Shown here piece after piece: positions 26,688 to 35,057 of a DNA stretch of 58,885 nt (position 1 is its first letter; the number at the start of each line of letters is the position of its first letter). Source of the stretch: a virus; the IMG/VR virus record IMGVR_UViG_3300034120_000898, positions 1 to 58,885 of that record; one strand, given 5' to 3'. A program made the position numbers and the translations under genes. The notes under the pieces were generated by a model. It was not told the origin of the DNA, searched no databases, and worked only from the letters and a program-made list of their open reading frames with translations.

Positions 26688-28433
26688 TTATCGTCCAATT
26701 GCTGTATAAGATATTATTGTTCCGATAGTTCCACCATTAGTAGAAAAACCATTTACAGTTTTTCCAGTAATCCAAGGAGGTGATCCAGTTTGTTGTCTAT
26801 CTTCGGATATAACTACTTGGTATACAGCATTAGTAAATACTTTAGGAAATGTTATTGTAGTAGCTCCTGATATCATTGCTTGCCCCCATTGCATTAATAC
26901 TCCACTTGGAAACTGCTGCCATCCAATAGCTGATAAAGAGGCTGCCATTGGTTTAGGTTGCCATTCTCCATATGTTTTGTCCCAAGTTAATACTGATCCA
27001 TCATCAATAGGCGTTAATGGTTTTGGTATATAATCTCCCGTAGGGACTACTATACCATTAACAGTTTGTTTGGCTTTTATACATGCCATTAATGCTACGT
27101 TACGGGGACGGGTTACTCCCCATCCTCCTTCACTAGTAACCGAACCCACACCAGGTGATGCTACACTACCAATATCTCTAGCTTCCGTGCCAGTATAATC
27201 ACTTAGATTTGTTATTGCATCATATCCCATGTTTGTTAATGCGGAACTAGAATTATCTACACCTAATCCTCTAGTAACGACATCAGTTCCGCAATCAAAT
27301 ACCATAACAGAACCTTTTTGATTACTACCAAAAACACGACCAGTATCTACACCTCTTCCATTATCCCAACCACGAACAAACTCTCCACGCAAATCTGGTA
27401 ATCTAAATTGATTTGCTAACTCACCACCTGTATTATAAGTTCCAGATATAGATAGATATAACTGTGTATAATCTGATTTATTCTTAACACTACCATCACA
27501 TTCTAAATATCCAGCAGGTGCAGTAGATAAAGCAAACCATGATATACTACCTATTGGAACTGAATCAAAATATTGACCATCAACATCTACTACTCCTGTA
27601 TTCGAATTAATATTCAATCCATTTCCAATTACAATTCCACCTAAAGTAGAATCTGTAGCTATTCTTACATTAGTCACCCCCTCTGGATTGGCACTTAATC
27701 CTGTTCCTATTCTTATAGATCCTATTTTTGATACAGATGCTATTTTATCTGCCGCATAAATGGTGTTATCAACATTATTTAATTTTATTGAATCTTCATC
27801 TATGTTAACATTTATGAATCCTGCATCTACGTTTATACCTCCTTTGCTACTATTTTTAAGAATACGAACTATCCCATGATTACTATATGATGCGTTTGTT
27901 GTTGTCCCACCACCACCTCCACCTCCACCTATAACTGTTAATTTATTTGATACTATGCTTAATGTAGTGGGATCATAATCAACAGATATTACTCCATTCA
28001 CCGCATTCAATCCATCTCCTACAATAACCCCACCTTTTGTAGTTTTTGTAGCATCAGGAAGTACAAATGTTCCACCCCCTCCTGTACTAGTCATACTATT
28101 CACTAGTTTTCTTCCACCAACTAATACATAATTATCTTCCATCAGATATCTATCACCAGTAAGAATATAAAATGCGCTAGTATCTGTTCTATATACACAA
28201 TCGTTTATTTGTATGTTTGGTAATTTTTGAAAACTATCTACAAACCATACTTTATTTCCTGCTAATATTCCACCCACACTAATATTATCCCCAACAAATA
28301 ATCTTTTCTTATCTGTAGACCATACAAGCTCCCCATCTTCGTATATTTGAGTCATTCTATCTGACTCTGGACCTCTCCGAACACGAATAATAGCTTTTAC
28401 TGGATCTGCTAATTGAAATGGATTACTAGGCAT
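26688..28433 (-). CDS. Tail fibre with Mtd_N-like anchor, tail collar domain and gp53-like tip (581 residues)
   Basis: Residues ~12-60 (AIIRVRRG...GELVWSTDKKRLFVGD...GGILAGN) match the N-terminal anchor of the Bordetella phage Mtd type. A run of eight Gly (169-176) is a flexible hinge. A phage tail collar domain (~295-460) includes PAGYLECDGS, LPDLRGEFVRGWD and a closing RPRNVALMACIKA. The last ~75 residues (WQQFPSGVLMQWGQ...TITFPKVFT) resemble the gp53-like fibre C-terminal domain. The protein is inferred to attach to the baseplate by its N-terminus and bind host with its tip. The anchor is shared with four other genes of this cluster. Confidence 0.85.
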   Translation of the reverse strand: MPSNPFQLADPVKAIIRVRRGPESDRMTQIYEDGELVWSTDKKRLFVGDNISVGGILAGNKVWFVDSFQKLPNIQINDCVYRTDTSAFYILTGDRYLMEDNYVLVGGRKLVNSMTSTGGGGTFVLPDATKTTKGGVIVGDGLNAVNGVISVDYDPTTLSIVSNKLTVIGGGGGGGGTTTNASYSNHGIVRILKNSSKGGINVDAGFINVNIDEDSIKLNNVDNTIYAADKIASVSKIGSIRIGTGLSANPEGVTNVRIATDSTLGGIVIGNGLNINSNTGVVDVDGQYFDSVPIGSISWFALSTAPAGYLECDGSVKNKSDYTQLYLSISGTYNTGGELANQFRLPDLRGEFVRGWDNGRGVDTGRVFGSNQKGSVMVFDCGTDVVTRGLGVDNSSSALTNMGYDAITNLSDYTGTEARDIGSVASPGVGSVTSEGGWGVTRPRNVALMACIKAKQTVNGIVVPTGDYIPKPLTPIDDGSVLTWDKTYGEWQPKPMAASLSAIGWQQFPSGVLMQWGQAMISGATTITFPKVFTNAVYQVVISEDRQQTGSPPWITGKTVNGFSTNGGTIGTIISYTAIGR

Positions 28434-28438
28434 AATAA

Positions 28439-28446
28439 TATTTAAC
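28439..28446 (-). promoter_or_regulatory. Late promoter core GTTAAATA (minus strand)
   Basis: Five bases upstream of ATG 28433. It contains the TAA stop (28444-28442) of the upstream RCC1 gene. Confidence 0.65.
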
Positions 28447-30340
28447 TAAAGTTTGCATTGAAAGTAGTTGGTCTACCTACTAAAGTGCCAGCACTTCCTC
28501 CAGCCCCGCCATCATCATAATAATAATTAAAATTAAATAACCCTCCACCTAGATTTTGATTCCATCCAGCCATAAACAAAGTTTTATCCTCTGTTACAGC
28601 TTTTAATGCCATTTCCGTGCCGTATCCACACAAATCAGCTTGATATACTTTTAAAATATTATTAAAAGTATAAGTATCTGTTCTATTGTCTGTTGCTTTA
28701 TTTGATAAAATTAATGTCTTAGTAAGCGGATCTACAACCAATACTTTTGTACCAGTTGGTATGCCTATACCTGTTACTGTCATTTGTTTGTTAATATAAA
28801 CATTTTCAGCTTTTGGTCCTGTTGGAGAAGGACCAGTTTTAGGAGAAAATATACTACTCATAACCATTCTGTCACTTCCAGCCGTTATAGTTCCAGTGAT
28901 AAGCAATGGATATCTGTCTGGATCTTGTACTAATGGTGGATCTTCTCCAAAATATTCATTCCTAGTAAATGTTGTAATTGGACCTTTTATTGGAACTCCT
29001 CCAATAGTTGCTCCTAATGCATAAGTTTCATTAAAACCAGCAGCATATAATGATCCGTCTTCATAAACAACTATAAATGCGCCATTTATCATTCCGTACA
29101 TACCACCTCCATGTATCATCCTAATTTTCTTTTTAGGTATAACAGCTTTTGTTGGAGAAAATGTATCCGTAGTGTTTCCTAGTCCTAATTGACCCCATTG
29201 ATTATTTCCCCAAGAATAAACTTCATCATCTGTAGTTGTTACTAACACTGAAGTTCCTCCCGCAGTTGTACAAATAGATGAAGCTTTTGTTAAACTAGTT
29301 TTTGTAGCTCGTATTCTAGTGTCTGATGATGTTAATCCCAAACCTAATTGACCAAACTTATTACTTCCGCATGTATAAACAAATCCATCACTTGTTAAAA
29401 AATAAGTACTCATATACGATGAAGAACCACCACCACTCCAAGTGGAACCTCCAATTACCGCTCCACCAATAAGTACCCAATTAGTCACCACAATATCTAT
29501 TACATTTGTTAATGGAGTTCCGTCTTCTTTACATACAGTTCTCCATTCATATATAATTCCATCAGTTGAATTAACTCCCAAACTTCCATGAGCATTATTT
29601 CCACATGCACTAACTAATCCTCCTTCTCTCAAAACAAAAGATCTACTATATGTAGTAACATTCCCACCAGGCCAAGAACCTGAATCAAGTGGTGATGTCG
29701 AAAATACTTTTAATGCATCGTTTATACCTAAGTAATTTGAATCCGTGCCAACATCTTTATCTAATAATTTTTGTGATCCATTAGCAAATCCAAATCCATA
29801 ATCTATTTTTGGGCCTAATCCATATAATTTTTTATTTCCTTTTACATATAATAAATAAGATTTTCCACTAATACAAAAATCAATAACATTTTTAGCAACC
29901 AAACAAAATTGTTTAGCTGCTTTAGCTGCTGATGCTGCGGAAGATTTATTTAACATGTATGTAGAATTGCTACCTGTTCCATACAATTCTCCATCAAAAG
30001 TCAAAAAGAAACTATTCATTGGATCTGCCCCACCAGATGAATATAGTCTAACTATAGTTTTTTTTACGCTATCCCATGTTATTAAACAAGTTGATGGCAC
30101 ATTACTATTTAATACTGAAGGAGCAACAGCACCATATCCAGTGCCTCCCCATGACATTATATTATTCTTATTTGCATTTATAATTAAACTAAAATGGTTT
30201 AATACCATTTGAGCTAAATCTAAACTGCTTTTTAAGTCTCTAGGTTTACAAGGAGGTTTAAGACAACAGCCGAAAGGATCTGTACAGTCATCTGGTCCAT
30301 CAAAAGGAGTATTTCTTCTATAAATCGGTGTTCCGTACAT
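28442..30340 (-). CDS. RCC1-repeat beta-propeller adhesin with Cys-rich N-terminus (632 residues)
   Basis: RCC1-type units are visible: SWGGTGYGAV, LYGTGSN, LVSACGNNAHGSLGV, VYTCGSNKFGQLGLG, VYSWGNNQWGQLGLG, LYAAGFNETYALG. They are more divergent than in the two other RCC1 proteins nearby. Unlike those, this one lacks the Mtd_N-like anchor. It starts with a short Cys/Pro-rich segment (DDCTDPFGCCLKPPCKP, residues ~17-33) that could be disulphide-linked or bind metal. There is also an inserted beta region (~505-560) with TGIGIPTGTKVLVVDPLTKTL. It starts one base after the upstream gene, so it is probably co-transcribed. The role as a host-binding propeller is inferred. Confidence 0.75.
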   Translation of the reverse strand: MYGTPIYRRNTPFDGPDDCTDPFGCCLKPPCKPRDLKSSLDLAQMVLNHFSLIINANKNNIMSWGGTGYGAVAPSVLNSNVPSTCLITWDSVKKTIVRLYSSGGADPMNSFFLTFDGELYGTGSNSTYMLNKSSAASAAKAAKQFCLVAKNVIDFCISGKSYLLYVKGNKKLYGLGPKIDYGFGFANGSQKLLDKDVGTDSNYLGINDALKVFSTSPLDSGSWPGGNVTTYSRSFVLREGGLVSACGNNAHGSLGVNSTDGIIYEWRTVCKEDGTPLTNVIDIVVTNWVLIGGAVIGGSTWSGGGSSSYMSTYFLTSDGFVYTCGSNKFGQLGLGLTSSDTRIRATKTSLTKASSICTTAGGTSVLVTTTDDEVYSWGNNQWGQLGLGNTTDTFSPTKAVIPKKKIRMIHGGGMYGMINGAFIVVYEDGSLYAAGFNETYALGATIGGVPIKGPITTFTRNEYFGEDPPLVQDPDRYPLLITGTITAGSDRMVMSSIFSPKTGPSPTGPKAENVYINKQMTVTGIGIPTGTKVLVVDPLTKTLILSNKATDNRTDTYTFNNILKVYQADLCGYGTEMALKAVTEDKTLFMAGWNQNLGGGLFNFNYYYDDGGAGGSAGTLVGRPTTFNANFS

Positions 30341-30341
30341 A

Positions 30342-31301
30342 TTAACTTAAATCTCCTGATATTAAAATTCTTGAAGAATCTATATATACTAAATTACAAA
30401 CTCCATATTTTTTACCTATAGTTCTATAATCATAAACATTTCCTATTGTAACCCCACCAGGCACCGAAGATATAAATGAAATACTAAAATTAGATAAGTT
30501 AACAATTAATGCATTAAATCCCACTGGAAGACCACTAGGTAACCCTATGTATCCTGCATCAGAAGCATCCACACAAACAACACAACCATTATCATTTTGT
30601 GTTAAATTATATTGATACGAATTACTAGCATTTAGCATTGTACTATTTGTTACTTTAACAGAAAAATGTTGTAATAATTTATTATTTAATTCTACATCTC
30701 CTTTAAAATTGGCTGCACTCAAAACACTTAATCCACTATTAATAGTAAGTGGACCCGTCATTGTGTCTCCTGATAAACGCACGAAATTATTTCCTATATC
30801 ATTTTTTAATCCGCTTAATCCTTGGTCTACAGACCATTTTGTAGCGGCATGCATTGCAGCAGTAGGATGTGCATGCAATGTTAAAAACCCAAACATTAAA
30901 TCACCACTTAATCTTACATAACCTAATCCACTATCTTTAAAATATGATGGATTTATACCATATTTTCCGTTTACAAACACCAAAGAAGGATCTACATCTG
31001 GTGTAATTCTTGCATAGTTTTGTATGTTATCTGGCCCTGCATTAGAACTAAGTATATACAATATAGTATTAGCATCATCAAAATATAAATCTCCGTATAT
31101 TCCAGATGGACTTGGAGTTCGATTTCCGTTTATATAATTTAAATTACCTACTAATTTTCCTCCTGTAGTTTCTCCATCACCAATAAAAAGATGACTTATA
31201 TCCGAAGAAAATACTATTTCTCCCCTGTCAAAAGTAATTAATCTTCTTTCGGAATCTGGACCTCTTCTTAATCTAATGATTGCTTCGACTTGATCGGACA
31301 T
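30342..31301 (-). CDS. Short tail fibre with Mtd_N-like anchor (319 residues)
   Basis: The anchor is at residues ~4-55 (AIIRLRRG...GEIVFSSDISHLFIGDG...GGKLVGN), followed by a second small beta unit (GIYGDLYFDDANTILYIL). Fibre-shaft repeats with NFVRLSGDTMTGPL and YVRLSGDLMFGFL (~125-195) are the classic phage fibre motif RLSGDxMTGxL. The C-terminal ~110 residues are a beta domain (VVCVDASDAGYIGLPSGLPVGFNALIVNLS) like those that cap many fibre proteins. Probably a trimeric short fibre. Confidence 0.75.
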   Translation of the reverse strand: MSDQVEAIIRLRRGPDSERRLITFDRGEIVFSSDISHLFIGDGETTGGKLVGNLNYINGNRTPSPSGIYGDLYFDDANTILYILSSNAGPDNIQNYARITPDVDPSLVFVNGKYGINPSYFKDSGLGYVRLSGDLMFGFLTLHAHPTAAMHAATKWSVDQGLSGLKNDIGNNFVRLSGDTMTGPLTINSGLSVLSAANFKGDVELNNKLLQHFSVKVTNSTMLNASNSYQYNLTQNDNGCVVCVDASDAGYIGLPSGLPVGFNALIVNLSNFSISFISSVPGGVTIGNVYDYRTIGKKYGVCNLVYIDSSRILISGDLS

Positions 31302-31306
31302 ATTAG

Positions 31307-31314
31307 TATTTAGT
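31307..31314 (-). promoter_or_regulatory. Late promoter core ACTAAATA (minus strand)
   Basis: Five bases upstream of ATG 31301. The rest of the 89-base gap up to 31390 is AT-rich with no hairpin terminator that I could find. Confidence 0.65.
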
Positions 31315-31390
31315 TACAAAATAATTATTTATTATGTATATATTAGTGCCATCTATTGTGGATTGCATTTAGATATTTTTATATCATATA

Positions 31391-33112
31391 TTATAATATA
31401 AATGGTAATTTTACTGGTAGACTTCTATTGGTAGTTGTTCCATCTCCTAATTGTCCGTCATAATTACCTCCCCATGCTGATAATGTTCCGTCAAATCCTA
31501 GTGCTATCGTATGAAATGCACCAAGACAAATTTCTTTAAATGGTGGTAAATTTTTTACTTTTACTGGTGAACTTCTATTGGTAGTTGTTCCATCTCCTAA
31601 TTGTCCAGCATCATTCCTACCCCATGCTGATAATGTTCCGTCAAATCCTAACGCAAACGAGAAATCCAAACCCGTAGCGATTGTTTTAACTGGTGGCAGA
31701 TTTATTTTTACTGGTAACCTTCTATCGATAGTTGTTCTATCTCCTAATTCTCCGAAATTATTCTCTCCCCATGCTGATAATGTACCGTCAAATCCTAGTG
31801 CTAATACATGATCTCCAGTATTAGCAGCTATGGTTTTAACTGGTGGTAAATTTTTTACTTTTACTGGTAAACTTCTATCGGTAGTTGTTCCATCTCCTAA
31901 TTGTCCGTTATAATTATTCCCCCATGCTGATAATGTTCCGTCAAATCCTAGTGCATATGCAGATGTATTTCCACGAACAAAAATTTCTTTAACTGGTGGT
32001 AAATTTTTTACTTTTACTGGTAAACTTCTATTGGTAGTTGTTCCATCTCCTAATTGTCCAACAGCATTATTCCCCCATGCTGATAATGTTCCGTCAAATC
32101 CTAGTGCATATGCTTGAACATGCCCTACATCGATTGCTTTAACTGGTGGTAAATTTTTTACTTTTACTGGTAAACTTCTATCGGTAGTTGTTCCATCTCC
32201 TAATTGTCCGTTATAATTATTCCCCCATGCTGATAATGTTCCGTCAAATCCTAGTGCTAACGACATAGAATCACCAACAGAAGTTGCTTTAACTGGTGGT
32301 AAATTTTTTACTTTTACTGGTAAACTTCTATTGGTAGTTGTTCCATCTCCTAAATTTCCAAGAGCATTATTCCCCCATGCTGATAATGTTCCGTCAAGTC
32401 CTAGTGCTATCGTATAATATCCAGTCGTAGTAATACGTTTTAATTCTGCTAAATAAGCCACATTACTGCTAGCTGTTCCAACTATACTGTCTGTAGCAAC
32501 ACATTGATAAGCAGCAAAATCTGTTAATCCAACAGGATTTATTCGTAATAAATCCGAAGTTTTTCCTAATAATTGTCCTGTATCTTTTCTGCTCCATTGG
32601 TAGGTTATGGACCCTGGTCCCACGGCACTAACCATAAATGTCGCAAGATCACCAACATTGGAAATTACATCAAAAGGTTGGATAACCCATGTTAAAACGC
32701 CTAGAGGTGGAGGTGGAGGTGGTGGAGGTGGTGTAATACATCCTGTTAACACACTTAAAGCCACTAACATTAATTTTACTTGCTCTCGATAATAATCAAA
32801 ACAATTATCGTCAGTAATTACTAAAGGAATTAAAGTTCCGCTATTGTCTTTGTCTAATATAACAGTTTGTCCAAGTACTGGATTAAAAATAATATCTCCG
32901 TATCCAGCTTTTTTTGGTATTGCCAAAGTAGGTGAGCTAACAATATAATTATTGTTTCCTACAGTTACTCCTGCTTTACTTACTCCGTCTCCTACATGAA
33001 GGTGTGTTTTGTCTGTTAAGTACACTAATTCACCAGAATCGAAAGTTATATTATTCGCTTCGCTTGCAATTCCTTTTCTTAGCTTTACTTTTGCTATCCT
33101 TCTGTGTATCAT
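31391..33112 (-). CDS. Seven-bladed RCC1 propeller fibre with Mtd_N-like anchor and Ig-like domain (573 residues)
   Basis: Domains: anchor at ~5-55 (AKVKLRKG...GELVYLTDKTHLHVGDG); a helix with Cys on both sides; nine consecutive Pro (128-136) as a stiff hinge; an Ig-like domain at ~140-222 (TYQWSRKD...YQCVATD); then seven RCC1 units, each with LGFDGTLSAWG or a close variant and GQLGDGTTT. Seven blades match a complete RCC1 propeller. The repeat frames are almost identical while the short segments before each LGFDG differ. Likely function: display of a propeller on the baseplate for receptor binding. It starts five bases after the upstream paralogue. Confidence 0.85.
   Translation of the reverse strand: MIHRRIAKVKLRKGIASEANNITFDSGELVYLTDKTHLHVGDGVSKAGVTVGNNNYIVSSPTLAIPKKAGYGDIIFNPVLGQTVILDKDNSGTLIPLVITDDNCFDYYREQVKLMLVALSVLTGCITPPPPPPPPPLGVLTWVIQPFDVISNVGDLATFMVSAVGPGSITYQWSRKDTGQLLGKTSDLLRINPVGLTDFAAYQCVATDSIVGTASSNVAYLAELKRITTTGYYTIALGLDGTLSAWGNNALGNLGDGTTTNRSLPVKVKNLPPVKATSVGDSMSLALGFDGTLSAWGNNYNGQLGDGTTTDRSLPVKVKNLPPVKAIDVGHVQAYALGFDGTLSAWGNNAVGQLGDGTTTNRSLPVKVKNLPPVKEIFVRGNTSAYALGFDGTLSAWGNNYNGQLGDGTTTDRSLPVKVKNLPPVKTIAANTGDHVLALGFDGTLSAWGENNFGELGDRTTIDRRLPVKINLPPVKTIATGLDFSFALGFDGTLSAWGRNDAGQLGDGTTTNRSSPVKVKNLPPFKEICLGAFHTIALGFDGTLSAWGGNYDGQLGDGTTTNRSLPVKLPFIL
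31400..32440 (-). repeat. Seven tandem ~150-bp RCC1-coding repeats
   Basis: The conserved core (plus-strand cccatgctgataat) begins at 31471, 31621, 31768, 31921, 32074, 32224 and 32374, giving spacings of 147-153 bases. Long stretches are identical between copies, implying recent amplification or ongoing conversion. Confidence 0.9.
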
Positions 33113-33117
33113 AACAA

Positions 33118-34863
33118 TTAAAATAATTTTATTCTAGTATTTATTGGTACATTACTATCAGTAGTTGTTCCGTTTCCTAATGTTCCGTATTTATTATTTC
33201 CCCATGCTGATAATATGCCATTAAATCCTAATACATATACAATATAATTTCTTCCTGTAAGATCTCCAGGACCACCATCTTGATAAACACCTGCATAAAT
33301 ATCTTTAACTGGTGGCAAATTTATTTTGATTGGTACTTTACTATTAGTAGTTGTTCCGTCTCCTAATTGTCCAAAATTATTACCTCCCCATGCTGATAGT
33401 GAGCCATCAAATCCTAGTGCATAACTAGTAAACATATTAGAAGCAATTTTTTTGATTGGTGGTAAGTTTATTTTAATTGGTACTCTACTACTAGTAGTTG
33501 TTCCATCTCCTAATGAAACAGTTGTATCCGTATTACGCCCCCAAGCTGATAATGTATTATTAACTCCTAATGCATATACAATACATCTTTGAGTAGAAAT
33601 TTGTTTAACTGGTGGCAGATTTATTTTGATTGGTACAAAACTGCTAGCAATTGTTCCATTTGCGTGTTGCCCAAAATTATTACGCGCCCATGCCGATAAT
33701 CCCCCGTCAAACCCTATTGCAAAGCAACAATGATTTGCATCAACATGAAGTTGTTCAAATGGTGGTAGATTTATTTGTATTGGTATTCTACTACCAGTAG
33801 TTGTTCCGTTTCCGTATTCTCCCCACGAATTACTTCCCCATGCTGATAATGTTCCATCAACTCCTAATGCATAGCAACATCTACTTCCACCTAAATTAGG
33901 ACCAATATAGAATTGTTTAACTGGTGGCAGATTTATTTTAATTGGCACATTGCTACTAGTAGTTGTTCCGTTTCCTAATTCCCCTGCGCTATTACGCCCC
34001 CATCCTGATAATGTGCCGTCAATTCCTAGTGCATATGATGATTGATAACCAGCAGCAATATCTAATATGTTTGATAAATGTATTTTAATTGGTGATAAGC
34101 TATTAGTAGTTGTTCCGTTTCCTACTAAACCAAATCCTACATTATATCCACCCCATGCTGATAATGTGCCATCAAATCCTAGTGCTAATGTATGTAACCC
34201 TGTAGTAACAAATTTATACTCTTTTATTTCATCCAAATAAACCACATTACTGCTAGTAGTTCCAACTATACTGTCTGTAGCAACACATTGATATCCAGCA
34301 TAATCTGTTACTAAAACAGGATTTATACTCAATGTGTTTGAAGTTTTTCCTAATAATGGTCCTGTATCTTTTCTGTTCCATTGATATGTTATGCTCCCTG
34401 TTCCTATCGCACTAGCAGTGAACATCACAGTATCACCAACATTAGCAGTTACATCAAAAGGTTGAATAGTCCATGTTATACCTCCTAAACATGCTTTTAA
34501 TTCGTTAATTTTATTCCATAAATCTATTATTCGACTCCTCAAATTGATGCATATAGAGGTATCATATATTAAAATTAAGTTCAATTCTCCTGTAGGTTCC
34601 ATGCCTACTATATAAGTTTTTCCTAATGTCTTGTCGTGTATAATATCGCCATATGCACCATTATATGGTACAGTAGTAACTACAGTCGATATAATGTGAT
34701 TTTTGTTAGATACTAAAATGCCACCATAAGTAGTACCATCTCCTATGTATAGTCGTTTTCTATCAGTGATATAAACGAATTCGCCTAGTTCAAAGATAGT
34801 TCCTATTCTTTGTTCTTCAGTTCCTCTCCTTACTTTAATACTACCTGTTCTACGATCTATCAT
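33118..34863 (-). CDS. Seven-bladed RCC1 propeller fibre, paralogue (581 residues)
   Basis: The architecture matches the downstream neighbour: Mtd_N-like anchor (~6-55, GSIKVRRG...GEFVYITDRKRLYIGDG), a Cys-flanked helix (ICINLRSRIIDLWNKINELKACL, ~105-126), an Ig-like domain (~128-212, ITYQWNRKD...YQCVATD), and seven RCC1 blades ending with LSAWGNNKYGTLGNG. It lacks the poly-Pro hinge, and its blades are more diverged from each other, including a longer loop in blade five (RNTDTTVSLGDG). It probably arose by gene duplication with the neighbour. Confidence 0.85.
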   Translation of the reverse strand: MIDRRTGSIKVRRGTEEQRIGTIFELGEFVYITDRKRLYIGDGTTYGGILVSNKNHIISTVVTTVPYNGAYGDIIHDKTLGKTYIVGMEPTGELNLILIYDTSICINLRSRIIDLWNKINELKACLGGITWTIQPFDVTANVGDTVMFTASAIGTGSITYQWNRKDTGPLLGKTSNTLSINPVLVTDYAGYQCVATDSIVGTTSSNVVYLDEIKEYKFVTTGLHTLALGFDGTLSAWGGYNVGFGLVGNGTTTNSLSPIKIHLSNILDIAAGYQSSYALGIDGTLSGWGRNSAGELGNGTTTSSNVPIKINLPPVKQFYIGPNLGGSRCCYALGVDGTLSAWGSNSWGEYGNGTTTGSRIPIQINLPPFEQLHVDANHCCFAIGFDGGLSAWARNNFGQHANGTIASSFVPIKINLPPVKQISTQRCIVYALGVNNTLSAWGRNTDTTVSLGDGTTTSSRVPIKINLPPIKKIASNMFTSYALGFDGSLSAWGGNNFGQLGDGTTTNSKVPIKINLPPVKDIYAGVYQDGGPGDLTGRNYIVYVLGFNGILSAWGNNKYGTLGNGTTTDSNVPINTRIKLF

Positions 34864-34872
34864 ATAAATAAA

Positions 34873-35055
34873 TTATCGAAATTTTACATATTCAATATGA
34901 GGTTTATTTTTACATAAATGACAAATTTCTTTTTGTGTAAATTCATACACCAAACCACTTTCTTGAAAGTATGTTTGTATTTCTAGTAATTCTTCATCAG
35001 AAAGATCTTTGGTTGTTACATCTTTTTTTATTAATTCTTTTATTCTTTTATCCAT
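34873..35055 (-). CDS. Hypothetical 60-residue protein with CxxC
   Basis: It is a small, charged, helical protein (DKRIKELIKKD...DEELLEIQTYFQ) ending in ICHLCKNKPHIEYVKF, with a CxxC pair and a nearby His. It is not recognised. The start is strongly supported by a Shine-Dalgarno GGAGG six bases before the ATG, the clearest ribosome binding site in the window. It lies between the metalloprotease fibre and the RCC1 genes with 2- and 9-base gaps, so it is an operon-internal gene. Confidence 0.65.
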   Translation of the reverse strand: MDKRIKELIKKDVTTKDLSDEELLEIQTYFQESGLVYEFTQKEICHLCKNKPHIEYVKFR

Positions 35056-35057
35056 AA

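Noticed and set aside
31400-32440. CRISPR-like array of regular repeats
   Set aside because: The ~150-bp repeats are in frame and encode RCC1 blades of one open gene.
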